DNA from: Actinomadura violacea
GTDB lineage: Bacteria > Actinomycetota > Actinomycetes > Streptosporangiales > Streptosporangiaceae
Direction: 5' to 3'
NCBI RefSeq assembly: GCF_017573465.1
Contig: NZ_JAGEPF010000006.1
Coordinates: 186,001 to 250,000, forward strand
DNA length: 64,000 nt
Shown here: positions 1 to 10,038 of the stretch, one piece after another
Layout of the letters: the number at the start of each line of letters is the position of its first letter
How positions within the stretch are numbered: position 1 is the stretch's first letter
Notes under the pieces: generated by a model
Told to the model about the DNA's origin: nothing
The model's database searches: none
Seen by the model: the letters and a program-made list of their open reading frames with translations, nothing else
Made by a program: the position numbers and the translations under genes

Positions 1-672
1 CGGCGGACCCTGGCCGCATTCGGCGTGGAACGTTCCAACACCCCGGGCGGCGGCGGTGCGGACGGCGGCGCTGCGGGCGGCGGTGCTCCGGACAGCGGTC
101 TGACGCTCGTGCTCGCCGCGGTGCACGGGCTCGACGGCTACGACGAGCGGCCCGCGCTCGACGCCGCCGGCTGGGCCGCCCTGCTCGCCAACCTCGACCG
201 GATCGCCGCGCTCGCCGCCGAGGCGGGCGTCCGCGCCGTGCTGCATCCGCACGTGGGCACGATGGTCGAGCGCTCCGACGAGGTCCAGCGCGTCCTGGAC
301 GGCTCCGGCATCCCGCTCTGCCTGGACACCGGCCACCTTCTGATCGGCGGCGTCGACCCGGGCGAGCTGGCGGCGCGCGTCCCCGAGCGGATCGCGCACG
401 TCCACCTCAAGGACGTCGACGCGGGACTCGCCGCCGACGTCCAGGCCGGCCGGACCGCCTACACCGACGCCGTCCGCAAGGGCATCTACCGGCCCCTCGG
501 CGGCGGCGACATCGACATCGCCGGCATCGTCGGCTCCCTCGAAGGCGCCGGATACGGCGGCTGGTACGTCCTCGAACAGGACACCATCCTCGACCGCGAG
601 CCGGACGAGGGCGCCGGTCCGGTCGCGGACGTGCGCGCTTGCCTCGACTTCCTCGCCGGGATCCCGGCATGA
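1..672 (+). CDS. Sugar phosphate isomerase/epimerase, IolE-like (5' truncated by window edge)
   Basis: The reading frame is open to base 1, so the gene starts upstream; the GTG at 25 is only an internal candidate. The visible part is the second half of a xylose-isomerase-like TIM barrel. It has the strand motifs RAVLHPHVGTM, PLCLDTGHLLIGG and AHVHLKDVD, which supply the metal-binding His, Asp and Glu of IolE/IolI-type enzymes, and ends with a GGWYVLEQD strand. By context (iolC overlaps its stop codon) it probably works on inosose or its dehydration product. A Gly/Ala-rich stretch (GGGGADGGAAGGGAPDSG) lies just before LTLVLAAVHG and looks like a disordered insertion. IolE and IolI cannot be told apart without the N-terminus. 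Confidence 0.8.
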   Translation, partial: RRTLAAFGVERSNTPGGGGADGGAAGGGAPDSGLTLVLAAVHGLDGYDERPALDAAGWAALLANLDRIAALAAEAGVRAVLHPHVGTMVERSDEVQRVLDGSGIPLCLDTGHLLIGGVDPGELAARVPERIAHVHLKDVDAGLAADVQAGRTAYTDAVRKGIYRPLGGGDIDIAGIVGSLEGAGYGGWYVLEQDTILDREPDEGAGPVADVRACLDFLAGIPA

Positions 673-1631
673 CCGGTGCGCCGGCGTCCCTGGACGTCAT
701 CACGATGGGCCGCGTCGGGGTCGACCTGTACCCGCTGCAGTCCGGCGTCGCGCTCGACGAGGTGGAGCGCTTCGGCCGGTTCCTCGGCGGCAGCGCCACC
801 AACGTCGCGGTCGCGGCGGCCCGGTACGGGCGGCGCGCCGCGGTGATCACCCGGACCGGCGCCGACCCGTTCGGCCGGTTCGTCCGCTGCGCGCTCGCCG
901 GGTACGGGGTGGACACCCGGTTCGTCGCGGACGTCCCCGGCCTGCCGACGCCCGTCACGTTCTGCGAGCTGTTCCCGCCGGACGACTTCCCGCTGTACTT
1001 CTACCGCTTCCCCAAGGCCCCCGACCTGGAGATCTGCGCCGACGAGCTGGACCTCGCCGCGATCGGGTCCGCCGGGGTGCTGTGGGCGACGGTCACCGGG
1101 CTGTGCGCCGAGCCGTCCCGGACCGCGACGCTCGCCGCGCTCGGCGCCCGGCCGCGCGCCGCGCTGACCGTCCTCGACCTGGACTACCGGCCGATGTTCT
1201 GGGAATCGGCGGCGGAGGCGTCCCGCTGGGCGGGCGAGGCCCTCGGGCACGCGACGGTCGCCGTCGGGAACCTCGCCGAATGCGAGGTCGCGGTCGGCGA
1301 GTCCGACCCGGTGCGGGCCGCCCGCGCGCTGCTCGACCGGGGCGTCCGGCTCGCCATCGTGAAGCGCGGCCCGGAGGGCGTGCTCGCGGTCGCCGCGGAC
1401 GGCGAGGTCGTCGAGGCGCCGCCCGTGCCGGTCGAGGTCGTCAACGGCCTCGGCGCGGGCGACGCGTTCGGCGGCGCGCTCTGCCACGGCCTGCTGGCCG
1501 GCTGGGACCTGCCGCGGACCATCGCGTTCGCCAACGCCGCCGGCGCGATCGTCGCGTCGCGGCTCGCGTGCGCGGACGCCATGCCTGAGCACGGCGAAGT
1601 GGCGGCGCTGCTGGACGGGGTGCCGGCATGA
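669..1631 (+). CDS. iolC: 5-dehydro-2-deoxygluconokinase (PfkB family)
   Basis: 320 aa. It phosphorylates 5-dehydro-2-deoxygluconate (DKG) in the cytoplasm during myo-inositol degradation. The N-terminal PfkB signature GGSATNVAVAAARYG lies at about residues 36-50. The C-terminal signature NGLGAGDAFGGALCHG lies at about 257-272 and includes the catalytic Asp of GAGD. The length is usual for IolC. The ATG at 669 overlaps the previous stop (ATGA), implying translational coupling; a longer in-frame GTG-type start exists upstream but would eat into the upstream gene. The following gene begins 4 bases before this stop. The assignment as IolC rather than another sugar kinase rests on the iolD and iolA neighbours. 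Confidence 0.92.
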   Translation: MTGAPASLDVITMGRVGVDLYPLQSGVALDEVERFGRFLGGSATNVAVAAARYGRRAAVITRTGADPFGRFVRCALAGYGVDTRFVADVPGLPTPVTFCELFPPDDFPLYFYRFPKAPDLEICADELDLAAIGSAGVLWATVTGLCAEPSRTATLAALGARPRAALTVLDLDYRPMFWESAAEASRWAGEALGHATVAVGNLAECEVAVGESDPVRAARALLDRGVRLAIVKRGPEGVLAVAADGEVVEAPPVPVEVVNGLGAGDAFGGALCHGLLAGWDLPRTIAFANAAGAIVASRLACADAMPEHGEVAALLDGVPA

Positions 1632-2530
1632 GCATGGACGCACGAACGGAGTCCCCGGCGCGCGCGCGGATCGCGGCTCTGACGCAGACGCGGGTGCAGC
1701 GGCCCGAGGCGATCGCCGAGGCCGCGGCCCGCCGGGTCCGCCGCGCCACCGCGCCCGGCGCCACCGGACGGCTGATGATCGTGGCCGCCGACCATCCGGC
1801 GCGCGGCGCGCTCGCCGCCGGCGGCGACCCGTTCGCGATGGCCGACCGCGGCGACCTGCTCGACCGGCTCTGCACCGCGCTCGGCCGCCCCGGCGTGGAC
1901 GGCGTCCTCGCCGCCCCCGACATCGTCGAGGACCTGCTGCTCCTCGGCGTGCTGGAGGGCAAGGTCGTGATCGGCTCGATGAACCGCGGCGGCCTCGCCG
2001 GCACGTGCTTCGAGATCGACGACCGGTTCACCGCCTACAGCGCGGACGCGATCGCCGCGTCCCGGCTGGACGGCGGCAAGATGCTGCTGCGGGTCGACGA
2101 CGACGACCCCGCCACCGCCGACACGCTGGAAGGCTGCGCGCGCGCGGTGTCCGGACTCGCCGGGCACGGGCTGATGGCGATGATCGAGCCGTTCATCTCG
2201 CACCGCGTGGACGGCCGCGTCCGCAACGTGCTGACGCCGGAGGCGATGATCCGGGCCGTGTCGATCGCGTCCGCGCTCGGCACCACGTCGGCGCGGACCT
2301 GGCTGAAGGTCCCGGTCGTCCCGGACATGGAACGGGTGATGGCGGCCTCGACGCTGCCCGCGCTGCTGCTCGGCGGCGAGGTCGCCGACGACCCGCGCGC
2401 AGCGCTGGACGGGTGGCGCAAGGCGCTGCGGCTGCCGACGGTGCGCGGCCTGGTCGTCGGCCGGTCGCTGCTGTACCCCCGGGACGGCGACGTCGCGGGC
2501 GCGGTCGACGCGGCGGTGGACGCCCTGTGA
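1628..2530 (+). CDS. Cgl0158-type (beta/alpha)8-barrel protein, aldolase-like
   Basis: 300 aa. Resembles the Cgl0158 family, named for the gene beside iolC in Corynebacterium glutamicum. Features seen: an N-terminal helix region, RLMIVAADHPARGAL at about residue 47, GKVVIGSMNRGG, KMLLRVDDDDP, LMAMIEPFISH, a conserved lysine in ARTWLKVPVVPDM, and GLVVGRSLLYP near the end. The ADHPARG and lysine-bearing strands recall class I aldolases (fructose-bisphosphate or deoxyribose-phosphate type). I infer that it could cleave 5-dehydro-2-deoxygluconate 6-phosphate, the IolJ step, because no other aldolase lies in the operon. It overlaps iolC by 4 bases (ATGA). An iolB is not found between it and iolD. 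The function is not established. Confidence 0.75.
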   Translation: MSMDARTESPARARIAALTQTRVQRPEAIAEAAARRVRRATAPGATGRLMIVAADHPARGALAAGGDPFAMADRGDLLDRLCTALGRPGVDGVLAAPDIVEDLLLLGVLEGKVVIGSMNRGGLAGTCFEIDDRFTAYSADAIAASRLDGGKMLLRVDDDDPATADTLEGCARAVSGLAGHGLMAMIEPFISHRVDGRVRNVLTPEAMIRAVSIASALGTTSARTWLKVPVVPDMERVMAASTLPALLLGGEVADDPRAALDGWRKALRLPTVRGLVVGRSLLYPRDGDVAGAVDAAVDAL

Positions 2531-2577
2531 GCGGCGGAGTGAACGGTGAGGGGGGCGCTGTGAAGGAGAAGAAGACG

Positions 2578-4428
<1,851 letters not shown>

Positions 4429-4437
4429 AAGGAAATC

Positions 4438-5919
4438 ATGAGCCTGATTCAGCACCGGATCGGCGGCGCCGAGGCCGGCGGGGGCGGCACCGCCCCCCTG
4501 CACGACCCCGCGACCGGCGAGCGGACCGGTGAGGTCCTGCTCGGCCGCGCCGCCGAGGTGGACGCCGCCGTCGGCGCCGCCGCCCGCGCCTTCCAGACCT
4601 GGCAGGACGTGTCGCAGGCCCGCCGCGCCCGCATCATGTTCGCCTTCCGCGACCTGCTCGAACGGCACGAGGACGAGCTGGCCCGGCTGATCACCGCCGA
4701 GCACGGCAAGGTCCTCGACGACGCGCGCGGCGAGATCGTCCGCGGCCGCGAGGTCGTCGAGTTCGCGTGCGGCATCCCGTCCGCCCTCAAGGGCGAGTAC
4801 TCCGACCAGGTGTCCTCCGGCATCGACGCCTTCTCCTTCCGGCAGCCGCTCGGCGTGTGCGCCGGGATCGTCCCGTTCAACTTCCCGGTGATGGTCCCGC
4901 TGTGGATGCACCCCATCGCGATCGCCACCGGGAACACGTTCGTGCTCAAGCCGAGCGAGCGCGTCCCGTCCGCGTCCGCCCTCATCGCCGACCTGTACGC
5001 CGAGGCCGGGCTTCCCGACGGCGTGTTCAACGTGCTGAACGGCGACCGCGAGACCGCCGACGCGCTGATCCGGCACCCGGACGTCGCGGCGGTGTCGTTC
5101 GTCGGGTCCACGCCCGTCGCGAGGCACGTCCACGAGACCGCCACCGCCTCCGGCAAGCGCGTCCAGGCCCTCGGCGGCGCCAAGAACCACGCCGTCGTCC
5201 TCCCCGACGCCGACCTCGACCACGCCGCCGACCAGATCACCGCCGCCGCCTACGGCTCGGCCGGGCAGCGCTGCATGGCGATCTCCGTCGTCGTCGCCGT
5301 CGGCGAGGCCGCCGACCCGCTCGTCGCCCGGCTCGCCGACCGGGCCCGCGCCATCAAGGTCGGCCCCGGCACCGAGCCCGGCACCGAGATGGGCCCGCTG
5401 ATCAGCGCGGACGCGCTGCGCCGTGTCACCGGGCACGTCGACGCCGCCGCGGCCGCCGGCGCCAAGGTCGTCGTCGACGGCCGCGGGCTCGCCGGCCCCG
5501 GCCACTTCCTCGGGCCGTGCCTGCTCGACGAGGTCGCCACCGACCTGCCCGCCTACGCCGAGGAGATCTTCGGGCCGGTGCTGATCGTGCTGCGCGCCGG
5601 CAGCCTCGACGAGGCGATCGCCCTGGTGAACGCCAACCCGCACGGCAACGGCACCGCGATCTTCACCTCGTCCGGTGAGGCCGCCCGCCGCTACCAGCGC
5701 GCCGTCCACGTCGGCATGGTCGGCGTCAACGTGCCGATCCCGGTGCCGATGGCGTTCTACTCCTTCGGCGGCTGGAAGGCGTCCCTGTTCGGCGACACCC
5801 ACGTCCACGGTCCCGAGGGCGTCCGGTTCTACACCCGCGCGAAGGCCGTCACGTCGCGGTGGCCCGAGCCGCAGACCGCGTCCACCGCAGGCGAGATGGC
5901 CTTCCCGACCGCCACCTGA
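4438..5919 (+). CDS. iolA: Methylmalonate-semialdehyde dehydrogenase (CoA-acylating)
   Basis: 493 aa. An NAD-dependent aldehyde dehydrogenase that converts malonate or methylmalonate semialdehyde plus CoA to acetyl- or propionyl-CoA, the last step of inositol breakdown and also used for valine. [20 protein letters not shown] and the FVGSTPVA nucleotide-binding segment are present. The catalytic Cys is about residue 279 in GQRCMA. The usual ALDH general-base Glu segment is replaced by GGAKNH, a hallmark of the CoA-acylating MMSDH subgroup. GAAAGGAAATC precedes the ATG 10 bases after the iolD stop, so it is cotranscribed. It ends the iol operon as seen here; a GC-rich hairpin follows. Confidence 0.93.
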   Translation: MSLIQHRIGGAEAGGGGTAPLHDPATGERTGEVLLGRAAEVDAAVGAAARAFQTWQDVSQARRARIMFAFRDLLERHEDELARLITAEHGKVLDDARGEIVRGREVVEFACGIPSALKGEYSDQVSSGIDAFSFRQPLGVCAGIVPFNFPVMVPLWMHPIAIATGNTFVLKPSERVPSASALIADLYAEAGLPDGVFNVLNGDRETADALIRHPDVAAVSFVGSTPVARHVHETATASGKRVQALGGAKNHAVVLPDADLDHAADQITAAAYGSAGQRCMAISVVVAVGEAADPLVARLADRARAIKVGPGTEPGTEMGPLISADALRRVTGHVDAAAAAGAKVVVDGRGLAGPGHFLGPCLLDEVATDLPAYAEEIFGPVLIVLRAGSLDEAIALVNANPHGNGTAIFTSSGEAARRYQRAVHVGMVGVNVPIPVPMAFYSFGGWKASLFGDTHVHGPEGVRFYTRAKAVTSRWPEPQTASTAGEMAFPTAT

Positions 5920-5928
5920 CCCGCGCAC

Positions 5929-5956
5929 GCCGCCCCGGCCGCTGCGCCGGGGCGGC
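5929..5956 (+). terminator. GC-rich hairpin after iolA
   Basis: Perfect 11-bp inverted repeat GCCGCCCCGGC / GCCGGGGCGGC with a 6-base loop, 9 bases after the iolA stop and about 36 bases before the MgtC-type gene. There is no T tract, so it is either a weak actinobacterial terminator or a processing/stability element that lowers read-through. Confidence 0.5.
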
Positions 5957-5992
5957 CGCGGCGGCGGACGACCGAACCCAGGAGGAGCACAC

Positions 5993-6742
5993 GTGCTGGC
6001 AGGCCAGGGTCTCGTGCAGATCGGCGAACTGTTACTGGCCCTCGTGCTGTCGGCCTCCATCGGCCTCGAAAGAGGCGTCCGCAACAAGAGCGCGGGCCTG
6101 CGCACCCACACCCTCGTCGGCGTCGGCGCGGCGCTGTTCATGCTGGTCAGCAAGTACGGCTTCCAGCACGCCCCCGGGCCCGTCGCGTTCGACCCGTCCC
6201 GCGTCGCCGCGCAGATCGTCTCCGGCATCGGCTTCATCGGCGGCGGGCTCATCTTCGTCCGCCGCGACGCCGTCCGCGGCCTCACCACCGCCGCCGTCGT
6301 CTGGGTGACCGCCGCCGTCGGGATGGCCGCGGGCGGCGGCCTCTGGCTGCTCGCGATCGCCGGCACCGCCGGGCACTTCCTCGTCGTCTACGGGCTCAGC
6401 TCGCTCACCCGGCGGCTGCCGCTCGACCGGTTCCGTCCCGCAGACCAGACCCGGATGCGGCTGGTCTACCGCGACGGGCGCGGCGTGCTCCGCCTCGTCC
6501 TCGTCGAATGCACGCAGCGCGGCTTCGCCGTCCTCCAGGCCGACGTGGAGCGCGAATACCTCCCCGACGACTCCGACCGGGGCCGCGACCGCGACGACTC
6601 CGCGCACCGCCGGGCCCCCTGGAACGCGGTCGTGACCCTCGTCCTCGAAGGCCCCGGCTCGATCCCCGACCTCACCGCCGTGCTGAGCGAGCTCCCCGAC
6701 GTCGTCGCCGTGACGGCCGGCTCCGACCGCGACGACGAGTGA
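5993..6742 (+). CDS. MgtC/SapB-family membrane protein
   Basis: 249 aa. Four to five hydrophobic segments occupy about residues 1-150: [45 protein letters not shown] and a long [15 protein letters not shown] segment. The family hallmarks [20 protein letters not shown] and [14 protein letters not shown] are present. A soluble ACT-like C-terminal domain follows (about 160-249). MgtC proteins are linked to survival at low magnesium and to inhibition of the F-type ATPase; they are not proven transporters. GTG 5993 is chosen because AGGAGG lies 7 bases upstream. The gene follows iolA but is separated by a hairpin, so membership of the inositol operon is doubtful. Confidence 0.85.
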   Translation: MLAGQGLVQIGELLLALVLSASIGLERGVRNKSAGLRTHTLVGVGAALFMLVSKYGFQHAPGPVAFDPSRVAAQIVSGIGFIGGGLIFVRRDAVRGLTTAAVVWVTAAVGMAAGGGLWLLAIAGTAGHFLVVYGLSSLTRRLPLDRFRPADQTRMRLVYRDGRGVLRLVLVECTQRGFAVLQADVEREYLPDDSDRGRDRDDSAHRRAPWNAVVTLVLEGPGSIPDLTAVLSELPDVVAVTAGSDRDDE

Positions 6743-6763
6743 CCGGCCCCGCCCGGCGGGCGC

Positions 6764-8359
6764 TCAGGAGTCGGCCGGGAAGGTCGAGATGACCTTGCCC
6801 TGGGCGTTCGCGGCGAGGTAGCCGCCGCCGTAGTCGTCGCTGAAGTAGACGAGCATCGTCGGCCGGTTGCCGTTGAACGTCCAGGACGCCTTGATGATGA
6901 GGTACTTGTTCGTCGGCTTCGGCACCTTCAGTGTGCGCGCGGCGCGGGACATGAGGCCCGGCAGGGCGTTCCAGTTGAAGGTGTTCAGGTTCACCTTCGC
7001 CTTGTCGATGACGCCGATGCTGGGACGCCCCTTCACCGCCGCGTCGGCGCCCTTCTCGTAGGTGTAGTTGTCGAACGCGCCGCGGCGGCCGCGGACCGGC
7101 GCGTCGGCGGACGCGTGGCCCTCGTAGACCGACATCCCCGCGAACTGCTTCGAGCCCGACGCCTCCTCGAACTTCTTGATCACGTCCCGGACGGCGGCCG
7201 GGGTGAGCAGGGTCTTGGGCGCGGCGGCCGCCTTCGGGGTCGTCCCGGACCTCTGGTCGCCGCCGGCGGGCAGGGCGTCGGACGGCGCGTCCACGCCGGC
7301 GTCCACGCCCCGCATCCCATCGAGCATCTTCGGGACGAAGACGAAGGCCGCCACGAGCAGCACCGCCGCCACGCAGGCCAGCGGGACGAGGATCGCAGCG
7401 ATGATCAGCCCGGTCCGCCGCTTCGGCGCCGGCGGCGGCGCCGAAGGGCCGGTCTGCTGGTACGCGCCCGGATTCGTGCCGGGGCCGGCGGGCGGGACCG
7501 GCGCTGGCGGCGCCACGCGGCCCGTCTGCGCGCCCGCAGCCTGCGCCAGCAGATCGTCCAGCCGGGACGCGGTCGGACGGGCCGCCGGATCGGCGACCAG
7601 CAGCGCCCCCAGCGCGGGCGCGAGCGGACCGGCGTGCTGCGGCGGCGGTATCCGCGCCGCCATCACCGCCGCCAGCGTCGCGGCCGCCGTCGGACGCCGC
7701 ACCGGGTTGCGGCCCTCGACCGCCACGTACAGCATCAGCCCGAGCGACCACAGGTCCGAGGCCGGATCCCCCTCGCGGCCGTGCAGCCGTTCCGGCGCGA
7801 TGTACTCCGGCGAGCCCACCAGCCCGCCGGTGGCCGTGACCCGGGACGCCTCCTCCAGCACGGCGATGCCGAAGTCGGTCAGGACGGCGGTGCCGTCGGT
7901 GCGCAGCAGGACGTTCGCGGGCTTCACGTCCCGGTGGCAGATGCCCGCCTCGTGCGCTGCGCGCAGCGCCGCCAGGACGCCGCGTCCGATCGCCGCCGCC
8001 TCCGCGGGCGGCAGCGGACCGTCCACCAGCCGCTCCTGGAGGGACCGCCCTTGGACGAGCTCCATCACGAGCCACGGGTGCGGCATGTCGGGCGAGTCCA
8101 CGATGTGGTGGATCGTGACCACGTTCGGGTGGTGCAGGCGGGCGAGGGCGCGGGCCTCGCGCATCACCCGCTCGCGCATCATCTCCGCGACCGCCGGATC
8201 GTCCTGCGCCGCGTCGCTCCCGGCGAGCCGCACCTCCTTCAGGGCGACCTCGCGGTGCAGGGCCAGGTCGAACGCGCGCCAGACCGTCCCCATCCCGCCG
8301 CTGCCGAGCCGTCCTCGCAGCTCGAAGCGCCCGTCGATCACTATCTGCCCAGAGGTCAC
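6764..8359 (-). CDS. PknB-type serine/threonine protein kinase, membrane-anchored
   Basis: 531 aa. The kinase domain spans about residues 8-265, with glycine loop GRLGSGGMGTVW, VALKEV lysine, catalytic loop CHRDVKPAN (about 138-146), TDFGIAV and SPEYIAPERL. A Pro/Ala-rich linker follows, then one membrane helix at about 317-342 (LIIAAILVPLACVAAVLLVAAF), and an extracytoplasmic domain of roughly 180 aa with no recognised fold (KYLIIKASWTFNGN, YFSDDYGGGYL). The GTG at 8359 starts right before TSGQIVIDGRFELRG; longer in-frame readings upstream only reflect the GC-rich antisense of the sigma gene. It is divergent from the ECF sigma factor gene at 8423, so the kinase may act in the same stress response (inference). 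Confidence 0.88.
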   Translation of the reverse strand: MTSGQIVIDGRFELRGRLGSGGMGTVWRAFDLALHREVALKEVRLAGSDAAQDDPAVAEMMRERVMREARALARLHHPNVVTIHHIVDSPDMPHPWLVMELVQGRSLQERLVDGPLPPAEAAAIGRGVLAALRAAHEAGICHRDVKPANVLLRTDGTAVLTDFGIAVLEEASRVTATGGLVGSPEYIAPERLHGREGDPASDLWSLGLMLYVAVEGRNPVRRPTAAATLAAVMAARIPPPQHAGPLAPALGALLVADPAARPTASRLDDLLAQAAGAQTGRVAPPAPVPPAGPGTNPGAYQQTGPSAPPPAPKRRTGLIIAAILVPLACVAAVLLVAAFVFVPKMLDGMRGVDAGVDAPSDALPAGGDQRSGTTPKAAAAPKTLLTPAAVRDVIKKFEEASGSKQFAGMSVYEGHASADAPVRGRRGAFDNYTYEKGADAAVKGRPSIGVIDKAKVNLNTFNWNALPGLMSRAARTLKVPKPTNKYLIIKASWTFNGNRPTMLVYFSDDYGGGYLAANAQGKVISTFPADS

Positions 8360-8422
8360 GACGCACAGCCTAGAACCACGTAGCGACAGGAAACGGGTGA
8401 AGCGGGCGAGATCGCCGGGGGC

Positions 8423-9379
8423 GTGGCCCATGATGGAGAGGTGGACTTCGAGCCGTACCGGGGCGAGCTGGTGGCGTACTGCTACCGGATGGTCGGCTCG
8501 TTCCACGAGGCCGAAGACCTGGTGCAGGAGACGATGCTGCGCGCCTGGAAGGCCAGGGAACGGTACGACCCGAACCGCGCGTCCGTGCGGACGTGGCTGT
8601 ACCGGATCGCGACCAACGTGTGCCTGACCGCGCTGGAGGGACGCGCGCGCCGGCCGTTGCCGTCCGGGCTGGCCGCGCCCAGCGACGACCCCGGCGCACC
8701 GCTCACGCCCGCCCTCGACGTCCCGTGGCTCCAGCCGTTCCCCGACGCGCGGTTCGACGTCGGCGTGCGGGCCGACATGCGGCTCGCGCTGGTGGCGGCG
8801 ATGCAGGTGCTGCCGCCGCGGCAGCGGGCCGTGCTCGTCCTCCGGGAGGTGCTGGAGTTCAGCGCCGCCGAGGTCGCCGGCCAGCTCGGCACGACGGTCC
8901 CGGCCGTCAACAGCGCCCTGCAGCGGGCCCGCGCCGCCGTCGCGGACGCGGGCGACGCCGGCGAGGTCGCCGAGCCCGGCGACCCGGAGGTGCGCGCGCT
9001 GATCGGCCGCTACATGCGGGCGTTCGAGGCGGCCGACGTCCCCGCGCTGGTGCGGCTCCTCGCGGACGACGCCGTCCTGGAGATGCCGCCGGTGCCGCTC
9101 TGGTACCTCGGCCGCCGCGACTACGGCCTGTTCATGGACCGCGTGTTCGCCATGCGCGGGACGGGCTGGGCCGTCACGCGCCTCACCGCGAACGGGCAGC
9201 CCGCGCTGGCCGCGTACGCGCCCGAACCAGGCGGCGGCCACCGCCTGCACACGCTGCAGGTCCTCACCGTCGCCGGCGGACGCGTCGCGCGCAACGCCGT
9301 GTTCGCCGATCCGGCCGTCCTCGGGGCCTTCGGCCTGCCCGAACGAATTTTCCCGGAAGATTCCGCCGGGACGCGATGA
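8423..9379 (+). CDS. ECF sigma factor with SnoaL-like C-terminal domain (SigG/TIGR02960-like)
   Basis: 318 aa. Sigma region 2 is at about residues 12-85 (AYCYRMVGSFHEAEDLVQETMLRAW, RTWLYRIATNVCL). Region 4 is at about 130-172 (LPPRQRAVLVLREVLEFSAAEVAGQL, NSALQRAR). A SnoaL/NTF2-like domain follows at about 190-300 (MRAFEAADVPALVRLLADDAVLEMPPVPLWY). Sigma factors of this layout usually lack a classic anti-sigma factor and are thought to be tuned by the C-terminal domain, consistent with no anti-sigma gene here. GTG 8423 is used; GTG 8441 (VDFEPYRGE) is equally possible. A DHFR-like gene follows after 58 bases and is probably cotranscribed. Confidence 0.88.
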   Translation: MAHDGEVDFEPYRGELVAYCYRMVGSFHEAEDLVQETMLRAWKARERYDPNRASVRTWLYRIATNVCLTALEGRARRPLPSGLAAPSDDPGAPLTPALDVPWLQPFPDARFDVGVRADMRLALVAAMQVLPPRQRAVLVLREVLEFSAAEVAGQLGTTVPAVNSALQRARAAVADAGDAGEVAEPGDPEVRALIGRYMRAFEAADVPALVRLLADDAVLEMPPVPLWYLGRRDYGLFMDRVFAMRGTGWAVTRLTANGQPALAAYAPEPGGGHRLHTLQVLTVAGGRVARNAVFADPAVLGAFGLPERIFPEDSAGTR

Positions 9380-9437
9380 GTCCGGCCGGTGCCGCCGGTA
9401 CGTACGGGTGAGCACCGACCGAAAGGGACATCCGATC

Positions 9438-9992
9438 ATGAGCGTCACCGTCATCGAGTTCATCACCCTCGACGGCATCGTCACCGACCCGGACGGCCGG
9501 GGGAACACCCCGGGCGGCGGCTGGGCGTTCCGGCACGGCCCCGAGGCCGTCGCCGGGGACAAGTTCCGGCTCGGCGCCGTGCTGGACGACGGCGTCATGC
9601 TGCTCGGCAGGGCGACCTGGCGGCTCTTCGCCGGCCTCTGGCCGCAGCGCGACGACCCGTTCTCCGCCCGCATGAACGCCGTGCCGAAGCTGGTCGCCTC
9701 CCGCACCCTGACCGACACGTCGGCCTGGACGAACTCCCAGGTCATCGACGGCGACCTTGCCGCCGCCGTCCGGAACGAGAAGCGGGACGTGGTCGTCGCG
9801 GGCAGCCTGAGCGTCGTGCGGGCGCTCATGGCGGCGGACCTGATCGACGAGTACCGCCTCCTGACCTTCCCGACGGTCCTCGGCACCGGGGAGCACCTCT
9901 TCCCCGCCGGCGGGCCGCCCGTCCACCTGGAGTGCCTGTCCGCGGAAAAGATCGGCGCCGCCGTCCTCACCCGCTACGCACGCACCACCTGA
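9438..9992 (+). CDS. Dihydrofolate reductase-family (RibD C-terminal) protein
   Basis: 184 aa. N-terminal VTVIEFITLDGIVTDPDG is the typical first strand and loop of the RibD-C/DHFR-like fold; later MLLGRATWRLFAGLWP, KLVASRTL, DVVVAGSLSVVRALMAADLIDEYRLLTFPTVLGTGEHLF complete the domain. Such proteins bind NADPH, but the substrate of this stand-alone group is generally unknown. ATG 9438 is chosen because GAAAGGGAC lies upstream; an earlier GTG at 9408 would add ten residues without a family match. It follows the SnoaL-tailed sigma factor gene and precedes a strong hairpin, suggesting a two-gene operon. Confidence 0.85.
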   Translation: MSVTVIEFITLDGIVTDPDGRGNTPGGGWAFRHGPEAVAGDKFRLGAVLDDGVMLLGRATWRLFAGLWPQRDDPFSARMNAVPKLVASRTLTDTSAWTNSQVIDGDLAAAVRNEKRDVVVAGSLSVVRALMAADLIDEYRLLTFPTVLGTGEHLFPAGGPPVHLECLSAEKIGAAVLTRYARTT

Positions 9993-10000
9993 CCGCCATC

Positions 10001-10025
10001 GGGCACCGGCGTCCTGCCGGTGCCC
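10001..10025. terminator. Intergenic hairpin between convergent genes
   Basis: Perfect 10-bp inverted repeat GGGCACCGGC / GCCGGTGCCC with a GTCCT loop. It sits between the stop of the DHFR-like gene and the stop of the convergent CU044_5270-type gene, so it can serve both strands. No T tract is present. Confidence 0.6.
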
Positions 10026-10038
10026 GGTGGCCCCAGGC

